64,000 nt of DNA, from NCBI GenBank assembly GCA_934045905.1, contig OW203773.1, positions 15,921,246-15,985,245 on the forward strand, read 5' to 3'. Of this stretch, positions 11,094 to 22,700 are shown piece by piece. Made by a program: the position numbers and the translations under genes. Every line of letters begins with the position of its first letter. Position 1 is the stretch's first letter. The notes beneath the pieces are model-generated. The model saw only the letters and a program-made list of their open reading frames with translations, ran no database searches and had not been told where the DNA came from. This stretch comes from Leuctra nigra (taxonomy: Eukaryota; Arthropoda; Insecta; Plecoptera; Leuctridae).

Positions 11094-11174
11094 CTTAGGA
11101 GTCCGGGCCCTAGTAAATGGTGGCCTCGCCACCCCCCGACCCAACTCTTGGAACCGGGAGGAAGATTATTATTA
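8931..11174 (+). mobile_element. 5'-truncated non-LTR retrotransposon (RTE/CR1-like)
   Basis: The insertion is flanked by the 12-bp duplication TAACCGTAATTT (8919-8930 and 11175-11186) and ends in a short ATT repeat tail, both hallmarks of target-primed reverse transcription. The endonuclease region is missing: the copy begins just upstream of the linker before the reverse transcriptase. The intact reading frame suggests recent insertion. The clade is inferred from the C-terminal layout only. Confidence 0.85.
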
Positions 11175-11315
11175 TAACCGTAATTTCCGGTCCCGACATA
11201 TCGCCTGAAATTTAAAATGTTTGAAAATATCTATATCAATACGTGACATCCTACTTGCTCCAGACCCCCCCCCCCCCTCCCCTCCTGAAGCGTGACATCC
11301 TTTATGCACAGCCCC

Positions 11316-13501
11316 TATGAATTAGCTAATCAATTGTGCAGTGGCGCAATTCTGCATTGTGAAATTTTTTAAGTATGTCAAAAGGCCTGTTGGGTACCTT
11401 AAATATATATTTTTTTTTATCACATTTCGACCGAATTCATTTGGTAAGTGAAATGAATTAACATTTTTGATTTTATAATCATGACATTAAAAATATTTTA
11501 TTAGTTTTTTTTTAATAATATTTCCTTACACAGTACAGAACAATACTAATGATCTTATAACAATAAGTAATAACAACAATAGAAACAGTTGTTGGAACAA
11601 AATCAAATTACAAGGAAGGAGATTAGAACCCAAACTAATTGTACAAACTCACAAGATTTTCGCAGGCTTACATTTCTTGAAATGTTTACAAGTCCATTAA
11701 AAGCCAAAAAGGCTAAACGAACCAAAACCATTGCACACCTTTAAAATGGAGCCATTTCTGTAGATTATCCCCTCCTTCACTCTAAGTATAGTTAACATTG
11801 ATTAATTATTATGTCATACCTTTTGGCAATTCTAGTCAACAGTTATATAAATGTATAAATATAAATTGTTTTACATGGTCAAATTAGCGAGTCTAACATT
11901 ACTGCAATTATATTATAGATTTTGGTTGCTGTGTCTAGGACTAATTTTCATTCATGAGATTTAGACGCACATCTAATTGCGTAATAGTTATTCTCAGAGG
12001 ACAGTTCCATTTGTGATAAAGCTGCCACTCAACAAATTACAATACCTACTCAAACCGTTTTGCTCTTAGCAAGCAGTTTTCAATAAATCATATTGAAAAT
12101 TTTTCACACTTCAGACAAAAACCACATGGTTGTAAATAATTCATTGGTTGCACCAATAAAAAAATCTTTGCAGAAAATGTGATTTCATACTAAAATAAAA
12201 AAGTACTGAAATGGAATTTTACATTTAAAGAATATCAGGTTACTAAATGAACACAGAAACTCACATCCTCCCATGAAAGCAAACACTTCTACTGTGGAAT
12301 AGTGTTGGGTAGGAACTTTGTAAAAGGGGGCATCCATAATTACGTACACGATTGTGGAGGGGGGTGGGGGGGGGGGGAGGTGGTGTGTGACACCACTTCC
12401 ATTAACCTATTTTTTTTCTTTAATATTTATATATTTAAAAAACAAATAAACCAAAAACTGATGAGACCAAAGTAACCTTCTTTGATTTCATATTTTAAAC
12501 CCCACATAATATTGCATTGTAGTAAAACTGGGAATAAAGTAAAAGCAAATAAATTATCAAAATGCATGCATTTTTTGGAAATGGGTGGGCGGTCAAATAT
12601 CCTGTCAATATGTGATGTATATTAGGGAGGGGTTAATCAATTTTGTGTCAAGCTGTGACATGGGGAGGAGTGAAGTTGCCGAAGGCCTAAAAAACTCTGA
12701 CTTAATTAATGGATGCCCGCCAAAGGAACATTTATATTTAGGAACTTTGATGGTAACACGTTCATTTTTAGCCAAGTTGGTAACATTTAAATATTTGTGA
12801 AGTCTGCTTCAGAACCTTCCCTATTTGAGTTATTCATGTATAATTCCTTTCTAAAAAGTGGTAACTTAAGGAGGGACCAGCAATATAAACATGGTCTTCT
12901 GTGGACATTTTCACATATTTGCAAAGAAAACGAATTTCTAGACTTTGTTCAATACCTTTAACTTTTAGGAGGGATCCGAAATTCACTATTTGTGAGAAAC
13001 TGTTCAACCTCGGCATATAAATAGATTTTTATGTTATGCATCATAATGGCAAGAAAAAGTGGTCATCGTGAACTAATTTTCGAGATATATCACTTCAACG
13101 TTACAGTTTTTCTCTCAGTTAAAAAATTGCGACCATACGGAAAAGTCATGCTGATATTTTACAAAAATATATTACGCTGCTTTCCCAGTGCCTATTGATT
13201 TTTTTGAAAAACTACTACCTTTATCATGTATCAGATACAATATTTTATTATAACATTTTTAAATGTATACCTTCGTGGATGCTTTACCGAGCTATGTTGG
13301 TTTTAGTGCTATATTTTTACGCTTTTCCTTCTGAAAAGTGCAGTTTTACATGTAAAATTGTGTTGCCATGGTAAAACAGCCTTCTAGAAATTCGAATTTC
13401 TTTGCAAATTTGTGGAAATTTCAAGACCATGATTATATTGCTAGAACCTACTTAATTAATGCAAATAAATGCTTATAATTATTCCTTTTCAAGGCACTTA
13501 C
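11316..13501. other. AT-rich intergenic or 3' sequence
   Basis: Contains the MITE at 12327-12719 and a fragment resembling a hAT terminus (AGTGTTGGGTAGGAAC, ~12301). The remaining FBXO21-like exons would be expected at or left of here on the minus strand, but none was recognised. Confidence 0.35.
12327..12719. repeat. MITE with GGGGCATCCAT termini and a poly-G tract
   Basis: The left end GGGGCATCCATAATTACGT is roughly inverted at the right end (TTAATTAATGGATGCCC). A long G tract follows the left end (12358-12378). Open frames inside are repeat artefacts. Confidence 0.55.
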
Positions 13502-13708
13502 ATAAACCTGATTTTGAAGGAACCCTCCAGCTCCGTGACGGAAGTACAGATAACTCTCACAGCCTCGATGGGATCCTTGCTCGAACAGGACCTCGGGCAT
13601 CGGCCGTTGTACGACGAGCGCGGGCAGCACTGTCTCGACAACACGTGGCCGTAGTTCAGCAAGTTCACGTAGAAGCACTGACTCGGTTCTGCGGTTTCCG
13701 GGTTCAGC
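13502..13708 (-). CDS. FBXO21: Exon 4, FBXO21-like
   Basis: The acceptor TTCTTCCAG precedes 13708 and the donor AT|GTAAGTG follows 13502. Its first base completes the lysine codon split after exon 3. Encodes LNPETAEPSQCFYVNLLNYG, then a Cys-rich stretch, then DPIEAVRVICTSVTELE. The function of the cysteines is not known. It ends with two bases of the next codon, so at least one more exon is required. Confidence 0.62.
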
Positions 13709-16700
13709 CTGGAAGAACATCGTCATTGAAGACAAGTCAAACAAACTCGGAGAAAACCAAGGAGGTTATATTTATATTCTTCTGGAGGGGCCAACCGCTA
13801 TACTGGCCTACGCTACGGGCTTGAAGTCACTCCCGGCTAGCCGCCAATCCTCAAAGGCAGAAAACAATTGCATTCGCACGCGCGCTTACAAGCGCCGTTC
13901 CAAGAGTTAAAATAATTTTTTAATTGCGCGCCAATGAATACACTTAGAGAGATGCGGTTTGTAACATTGTTTAACTGAGACTCCAAGAAATCACCTCCCA
14001 TTTTTCGATTCACTTTTCCCCAATGGGTGGCACACAATTAAAATATGTCTGGAAACATTTGGAGAAGAACTCAGAATGCACAAAAAGTGTTCTATTCAAC
14101 TTGCTGTAACGTCAAACTTATTGAAGTAGGTATCAAGAATCGAAAAATGGGAGGTTATTCCTTAGAGTCTCAGTTAAACAATGTTGCAAACCGCATCTCC
14201 CTATGTGCATTCATTGGCGCGCAATTAAAATATTCTTGAAACTCTTGCTTGCTCCATATGGGACGCTATTGCTTTAATGCGATTTTTGCTATATAAGTGA
14301 AACTAAATAATTAATATAAAAAAAGTGTGTGAAGTTACCATCACGAAATTTTTATAATATGTTCTACCATCTTTTGGTATGATTTCTCTAAAATTTGGAG
14401 AGATTCGGAGATAAAGCAATTTTGTTAGTATTGACCTTTGACCCGGTCAACATGTGAAACTAAATAATTAATATAAAAAAAGTGTGTGAAGTTACCATCA
14501 CGAAATTTTTATAATATGTTCTACCATCTTTTGGTATGATTTCTCTAAAATTTGGAGAGATTCGGAGATGAAGCAATTTTGCTAGTATTGACCTTTGACC
14601 CGGTCAACATGTGAAACTAAATAATTAATATAAAAAAAGTGTGTGAAGTTACCATCACGAAATTTTTATAATATGTTCTACCATCTTTTGGTATGATTTC
14701 TCTAAAATTTGGAGAGATTCGGAGATGAAGCAATTTTGCTAGTATTGACCTTTGACCCGGTCAACATGTGAAACTAAATAATTAATATAAAAAAAGTGTG
14801 TGAAGTTACCATCACGAAATTTTTATAATATGTTCTACCATCTTTTGGTATGATTTCTCTAAAATTTGGAGAGATTCGGAGATGAAGCAATTTTGCTAGT
14901 ATTGACCTTTGACCCGGTCAACATGTGAAACTAAATAATTAATATAAAAAAAGTGTGTGAAGTTACCATCACGAAATTTTTATAATATGTTCTACCATCT
15001 TTTGGTATGATTTCTCTAAAATTTGGAGAGATTCGGAGATGAAGCAATTTTGCTAGTATTGACCTTTGACCCGGTCAACATGTGAAACTAAATATAATTA
15101 AAAAAAAAAAAAAGTGTGTGAAGTTACCATCACGAAACTTTTATAATATGTTCTACCATCTTTTGGTATGATTTCCCTAAAATTTGGAGAGATTCGGAGA
15201 TGAAGCAATTTTGCTAGTATTGACCTTTGACCCGGTCAACATGTGAAACTAAATAATTAATATAAAAAAAGTGTGTGAAGTTACCATCACGAAACTTTTA
15301 TAATATGTTCTAGGTACCATCTTTTGGTATGATTTCCCTAAAATTTGGAGAGATTCGGAGATGAAGCAATTTTGCTAGTATTGACCTTTGACCCGGTCAA
15401 CATGTGAAACTAAATAATTAATATAAAAAAAGTGTGTGAAGTTACCATCACGAAATTTTTATAATATGTTCTACCATCTTTTGGTATGATTTCCCTAAAA
15501 TTTGGAGAGATTCGGAGATGAAGCAATTTTGCTAGTATTGACCTTTGACCCGGTCAACATGTCAATTACTCGGACAGTACACAACATACAGGGTTGCACA
15601 TAGTTTTGTTTGATAGAAGATAAACACAACTTTAAAATGAGCCCTTGTGCAGGTTTGTAGCTCATCTACAACAAAAGTTATATGCGATATACTGTTGACT
15701 AGGGATGTTAAATTTCCGGAAAAATAAAATTTTGAAAATTTCCGGAAATATTTTCATAAGCTATAACAGGCATGTTATGTTCACTAGACAACACATTTGA
15801 GAGTTTGTATGCAAGAGGAAATGTGCAAAGTGTAAAGAAATTTTTTCTTTTAAACCAATGCTACAATTTAGCAGTTAATATTGTTTTCGGAGTGTGAAAC
15901 CAAAAGCAATGAAACTTCACGGTTTTCAAAATGTTATGGAAGGCACTAAAACATTCACTGTATTTTTCCAAAAATACATTACGATTCTGATATCATGGCA
16001 GTAACAAGATTTAAAAACGATGATACGAAACAAACCTCACAGCACAGTACACCCCTTGATTGCAAAAGCTCAAGTAATTCTTACTAGGGCAATTCCACGC
16101 CAAAGCATCGAAAAGAAATTTGAAATACTTATGTAGGGTATGACTCTGATTTTGTTCATAATTTGGTATACATGTCCGAAATACATGCCGATGGAAGCCG
16201 AAATAAACACATGTCTCTTTCAGCGTTTTTCCCATATTTTGAACGGGGTCCGAGAATCTGGCCCCTTAAAAAGTCGTTTTCTGGTGGGCCTTGCTTTCTC
16301 AAAACAATTTTATTTTTATAACCGTTAATGATAGAGACTTAATTTTTTTTTAAGAATTGAAGATCTTAAAATTAATAATTTGATTAGTATAATTTTATGT
16401 GGGCCCAAGAATGAAAAAGATCCTTAAAACGACCCCCTCTAAAAATTATTTTTGATATTTTGTACAAAAAAACATGTGTATCCTAATTGTATATTTAACA
16501 TCCTTGCAAAGTTATAGAGTGGTAATTTGTATGGTATGGAAGTTATGTGGTATAATGGAAAAATAGTACTAGGTTTTTGCATTATATTCCACAACTTATA
16601 AATAGTAGATCATGAGCTAGCCGAACGAGACCCTTCCCACTCTACCACGGAAGGTTTAAAAACTGTTTTCGGTACTTCCAAAGTATGCATTTCAAAAACT

Positions 16701-19700
16701 ATTTTTTTTCGGAAAAATTGGAAAAATAAAGTTTGGTAAATTTCCGGCTTACATCCCTACTGTTGACCGCCAAAAAATTTACCCCATCAAAATCAAAAAT
16801 CATATCTGCAATTTTTAAAAAAAATTGGTTGAACTGAGCTGGAATTCCACTAATATCTGATTTTTTCTAATTTTTTAGTGTTAGTGAAGAGAAATTTTAA
16901 AAAATTATATCACTTGGAAGAACCATGCGTTTTCCGTTCCCTTACGCATGCCTCTTAAGAGGCAAACGGAAGCGAACGGGAATCGCACGGTTCGTCAGTG
17001 CGGTTTTTTGAAATTTTGTCTTCCCGTGCTAAATAATTTTAAAAAATCAGATATTAACGACCCATAACAGCCTAATACCGTATTAACTCGTGTATAAGAC
17101 GCACTCGTGTATAAGACGCACCCTTGTTTTGAGAAGTCTATTTTAAGAAAACACTTAGCATGCGTGTATAAGACGCAGTAAAATGATGAAAAACATTGTG
17201 TGTTTGTATACATGATATCCATCTAAATGTTGATTTTCCAGCTAACTGAGCTATTTGAATGAAAATCACTGCCAACTTGTTGTAAACAAACAGTAATTTC
17301 CTGCTTCTGAGAAAGGGGGGAGGGGAGTCTCTTCCCAGCAGCTGTTGCTTGCTCTAAGAGGCATGCACCTGCCTTTCCTCTGCATTCCAAAACAAACCAA
17401 GCTTCCCTCCTCCCCTTCCATTAAGATCGCCATTAAACAGTGTTTAGTCTATTTTATGTCTGTCAGAGTAATGTTTTTCAGACGTAAACATATATTTTGT
17501 CTCCTGATCTAAATGCAAGAGAAAACATTCTGTTGCACACATTTAATATGTTAATAGTGTTGTGTCTAGACACAGTATGAGTAGTCCAGACAGAGTGAGA
17601 GGGAAAGGCAGAGATAGACAACATGTGGCAGTCTACCACAGCTCTGTTTACAAACATCCACCTTGGATTTACTGGGAAAAAAGCTTGGTATGCGTGTATA
17701 AGACGCATGGCTGTTTTCAGAATCAAAATATTGACATATAATTGCGTCTTATACACGAGTTAATACGGTAGACTAAATAATGCCACACACTGGAGTACTT
17801 TATGACCTCTGGTGCGACCTCAAAAGTGTTAAATATGATTATTGAGGTCGCACCAGAGCTCATAATGAGCTCCAGTGTGCGGCATTATTTAGTCTATTAG
17901 GCTGTTATGGGTCGTTACTATCTGATTTTTTAAAATTATTTAGTGGGAAGACAAAATTTCAAAAAAACGCTCTGACGAACCGTGCGATTCCCGTTTGCTT
18001 CCATTTGCCTCTTAATCATACTTCATTAAAATCTGCTTACTTGTACGACACCCTCCAGCTCAACAGGTATTGTAAGTAATTGCCGACTGGCTTGAGGAGA
18101 ATTCCAACGCGCCGTGCAACGCTCGCCACTATAGCGCTCAGAATCATCGGACACTTCAAGTTGAAACTTCGACTGAACACAAAGTCGACGAACGAACTCC
18201 CGACGTCGTAGTTCGCAGCTTCACGGCCCGCGTGGAATTCCATCCTTCCGAAAAACACGTTGCACAAAGCGGTAAGAATCTGACGCGACTCGGTGGGCTG
18301 CCATTGGTTGTCGCCGATGTTCTTGCTTCGCCACTCGCTAAGCGCTTCGGGACTTGCGTCGAAGAGAGGATGGTTCGGATCGATCTCGCGCAGGACGGTC
18401 TTGACCTCGTTGGCGAGATCGTCGAGTTCAGAGTCAACTTCCCAGATGTATGTCATAGTGTCGACACTTCTGCTATCGACATCTGACATTTGGCGGCAAA
18501 ACTGTGCGACGAAGTAGATTCCCTTATCCAGAATTTGTTCCTCAGAAGGCAAATGCAGGAATTGGTGCCACAATTTGATCCAGTATTTCTTTCGTATGTA
18601 GCAGATTATGTTCATCGCCTTCAGTTTATCCGCGTGTGTGGCCGTCCTGAAATGGAATAGGTTTGTTTAATGTGGCTCAACAAACGATCGAACATTCAAA
18701 AATATAAATTTTTTGAAATTACTATCATGAATTACTTTTTCCAACATTTCAACTATATTTAAGTATTTAAACAAATCATAAAATGTCATTTAACTTGCAA
18801 CTCCTGTCTTAAAGCGAGGTTTCAAATTATTGCCTTCCGAGAATGAACAAAACTTTAACACAGGAGGTATAGGAAAATCATTGCGTTTTTGGCTTACAAC
18901 TTCTAAAATAGCACACGTTGGTATTGTGTTCAATTTCTTCCCTAATAGGATATCCATATATCTACCAGAAAAACCATTTTTTTGTTCAAAGTTTGAACTA
19001 CATAAAAATTAGATCTTTATTATTAAAGCCTAATGTGACACGATTTTACTTGGCTGCCATAAGATAACATGGGGAAGAAAACTAATTTATCTCAGAAACT
19101 AGAGAGAAGTGTTTACTTTTTTCAAGGATTGTGTATGGCATGATTAACCTATCAATAAGTAGACAAAAAAATTATGAAAATCTGAGACCATGCCCGATTG
19201 GATGAGCCACCTTAAGGTGTATCCAGTGTTTCCCTATAGGAATGTGAATTAGCTATAATTTTTAATTATTCTGAGCAATTATTAAAATAACCTAGCATTA
19301 AAGGCGATTCGACCGAAAAAGTCAATAGGTTTTCTTCTTATTGTAAGAGGGAGCTGGTATAGTAACATGATATCAAGAAAAAAATCCGCAACGGTTTCAA
19401 ATGTGTCAAATGTGTAGGTACCTTACTTCTGACAAAGAATAGACAAAACCGCATATGAAACTTGGAGAGAATTAGTTAAATCTAGTTATGGGCTGACGTG
19501 GCCCTTTTTCTAATTTTTGGTTCCTTTCAATTTTTACATACAAAAAGATTACGTACCAGAGTTTACAGACAATATTACTGATTTAGCAGAAGCTACAGTC
19601 AAAGTAGGAATGAAGTTATCAAAATTTCGGCTACGTAATGACATCCGCCCATTCTTTGTGAACAAAATTAGCCCTCATAGAGTCTGTGGTATGAAATGTG

Positions 19701-22700
19701 GGGCTTAAAACGTTTTACCTATGTCAAAACTTGCTTAGACTACTTAAAAAAAAAAAGCTTCTGAATATTGTTCTCAATCTAGATCTATAAGGAGTATAAA
19801 AAATAATACATCTAGTTAAAGTCTCTCTTACAAATGGCCACGTGACCAACAGCTAGGAAGCCACGCCCAAGTGAAATCTGATTGACTTGCTGATTGAAGA
19901 TCGCCACTCTCATTGGCTTAGAGAAGAAATAAAATAAGAAAATCAAACATCTCGAAATGTAATGGTAAGGTTGGTACCTATCAATATTATATTTTATTCA
20001 AAAAGCGTAGATTTTTTATTATTTCTAAAGAATTGTCATTAGAAGCATGCCCCTCAGAGCTTAAACACCCAAATTTCTATTCCAGACAGAACCATATAAC
20101 ACTGTGGTTAATTAAAAATGATATATCTCGGAAAATAATGTGGACAGCCCGTTATTTTATGGTATTTGGAATCAGCGTATTTTTATCTGTATAATTAGGT
20201 ATGAAGTTTCATCGAAATATTATTAACATGCAGTTTTGAAAGGAAGACTTTAACAAAGCCTTATGGTAAAAGTTGTAAACTTTCCAAGTAGGTAGGTAGG
20301 TATTATTATCTAGTATTTAAATAATTAGGAGTTAACGTACCCATTGCCCTGCATTCTCGCCAAATAAACGACCATGAAGTGATAACCGTATTCATGGGTG
20401 TTCATCAAATCGGCAAACATTTGAAGACCAATGTTCCAGACTTCGTTTTTCGTGACACATTTCTTGGAGATGATGATCTTCCCCAAATCTCGTTGAACAC
20501 AGAAGTCGATACGGTCTACGTTCCGACACAGATTCAACCAAGTGTGTGCACCATTCACAGCAAAGAAATCACTTAGTTCAGGACATCTGTGGAATAAGTA
20601 CAAAATTAGATTTCTTATGATGAGCTGCCTCAAATCTCGTTGAACACAAAAGTCGATACGGTCTACGTTCCGACAGAGATCCAACCAAGTCATCCAGATC
20701 CAACACAGATCCAACCATTCACAGCAAAGAAATCACTTAGTTCAGGACATCTGTGGAAAAAGTACAAAATTAGATTTCTTATGATGAGCTTCCTCAAATC
20801 TCGTTGAACACAAAAGTCGATACGGTCTACGTTCCGACAGAGATCCAACCAAGTGATCCACATCCAACACAGATCCAACCATTCACAGCAAAGAAATCAC
20901 TTAGTTCAGGACATCTGTGGAATAAGTACAAAATTAGATTTCTTTGTGTTTAGAGTGTTCAAATTTAGGATCCATTTTACAATCAACTTAGAAGAAACTG
21001 TAGGTAGTATGTATGTAGAAATGAACTGGATTGGCTGCTGATCAGGAGGCCTATTCTATAACGAAATCGAAATCATTCCAGCCTAGAGTCATTTCACGGC
21101 CATAAGGAAATATAACGGCCATTGATCTGAAATGATTACCTGCCGGAATGATTTTTTTGGGGTTAAAATAGGTTCCATGACAATCAGTCCTTGTTTATTA
21201 TCAATGAAATCAGAGCTGTAGTACCTACATACTAGAGTTCTAGAGTAGTACGAGTTAGAATAGACTAGAGGTTATTTTGGACAGTCACACAATTTGAAAC
21301 CATGATTCCTTTCTGCCGAACAGGTACCGTTATTCTTTTGTGGAGTGTACTGCCTTGTTTGCTATATAATAGGTACACACCCGCGGTCACATAAATTGCT
21401 TGCAAAATTTTAAGTCTCAAAACTTGACTAGGCAGACGAAAACACATTAGTAAGATGAAGATTTCGAGTAGGTACACCCAACAAATCATAAAACGGTATT
21501 TGAACGAAATGGATTGGCTGCTGGTTAGTTTCCTTGACAATCAATCCTTGTTATTATCAATGAATACAGAGCTCACCTACTAGAGGTAATGACGAGTTAT
21601 GAAAGACATCATCGGATGATGCCATCACAATAATTTCATCAAATCCTTTCAAATACCGTTTTATCATTTGTTGAGTGTACCTATGTGGGGTTGGAGGTTT
21701 ACATAGATTGTAGGAACCAACCAATCCCCTCAAACCCAATAATTATTCCTTCAAGCAACAAAATGTTATAGTGAATGCCAGTGGAAAACACTATTAGGTA
21801 TGAGTCCAGTTCTTTAAGCCTTCTTTGCTTGCTCGGAACTGTTTTGAACTGCTCGAAAGTGACCCATACGGTCAATCTTACTTGGTGACTTGCATGTCAA
21901 GCCGGGTGACCTTGGCATGAAGGTTATCTGTCCGTGTTTGAATTTCTTCAAGCTTCACTGAAAGCCCCACACATGATCAAACTTCCAGGTTTGTCAAGCA
22001 AGCTTCTTTGCAAGATTGACCGTAAATGAGCCTCTTAAATTGCTCATTTTATTGCTCGCCTTATACTTTCTGTAGGCCGACGAACACAATCACCTGTACC
22101 AAGCTGCATGACATACAAATCTTACACTCTCCAATGGGACTTCCTAGGTACTACCTAGTAGGGTAGTACATGGAAAGATTATTCAAATAACATTTTCAGT
22201 GATACTGGTCGAGGTGAAGGGGCCTTAATTAGCGTCAAATGAATGACACTGTACACTGACGAATCATGTCTGCATAGTGTAAAATTAATTACAGGTAATG
22301 CCTATACCTACCAACCTAGGTACCTCCTAGGAAGGTAGCTACAGGTTGGCTACATAAATTACCTAAGGTTCCTATGTATTACATACTTACTGGTACAGAG
22401 CCTATGTACAGGCAGGAAATATATTTCATTTAATCATAACAGAAAATAATAGTTTACTGGAATTCAGAGTAGGTATACATACATCTAGAATATACCTACC
22501 GGACACGTTGGCAACTTCTGCGAGAGTGGAGATTGGAGAGTGGATCTCTCATTGGCTGGCAGCTGTCACGTGACCTTATTTGACGGTCACGTGACAGCAG
22601 ACAGCCAATGAGAGAGCTACTCTCCACTCTCACAGAAGTTGACAGTGTGTCCGGTGTTTAAGTAAATTATTACTGACACTGATTACCTACTTCGCTGATG

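Larger units (their letters stand above)
8761..11315. mobile_element. TIR element interrupted by a retrotransposon
   Basis: The left end GGGGCTGTGCATAAAGGACG is inverted at the right end (11291-11315, one mismatch). Both termini adjoin long C tracts (8806-8830 and 11269-11279). Without the retrotransposon copy inside, the element would be only about 300 bp, so it is probably a MITE. A related type of end (GGGGGCATCCATAATTACG) bounds 12327-12719. Confidence 0.6.
18647..20340. other. FBXO21-like intron 2
   Basis: AT-rich. The inverted L and J repeats occupy 19838-20265. A short open frame at 19517-19708 has no recognisable domain and is not called. Confidence 0.4.

Noticed and set aside
9377..11144. 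Numerous minus-strand open frames opposite the reverse-transcriptase ORF
   Set aside because: They lie opposite a clear coding frame, are Ser/Leu/Phe-rich as expected for the antisense of purine-rich coding DNA, and show no domain.
13448..13744. 98-residue minus-strand frame starting at 13744, and the idea that the Cys-rich alternative frame was a Notch-ligand N-terminus
   Set aside because: The other frame has a splice acceptor and donor that fit FBXO21-like exon 3 in phase and position; the Notch-ligand resemblance was limited to a few cysteines.
14297..15562. CRISPR-like array
   Set aside because: The units are contiguous 157-bp direct repeats without unique spacers; a eukaryotic satellite explains them.
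17478..17756. Open frame (minus) almost identical to one at 40351-40650 (plus)
   Set aside because: Both lie inside the two copies of the same mariner-type MITE. The similarity is at nucleotide level, the frames end differently, and no transposase motif is present.
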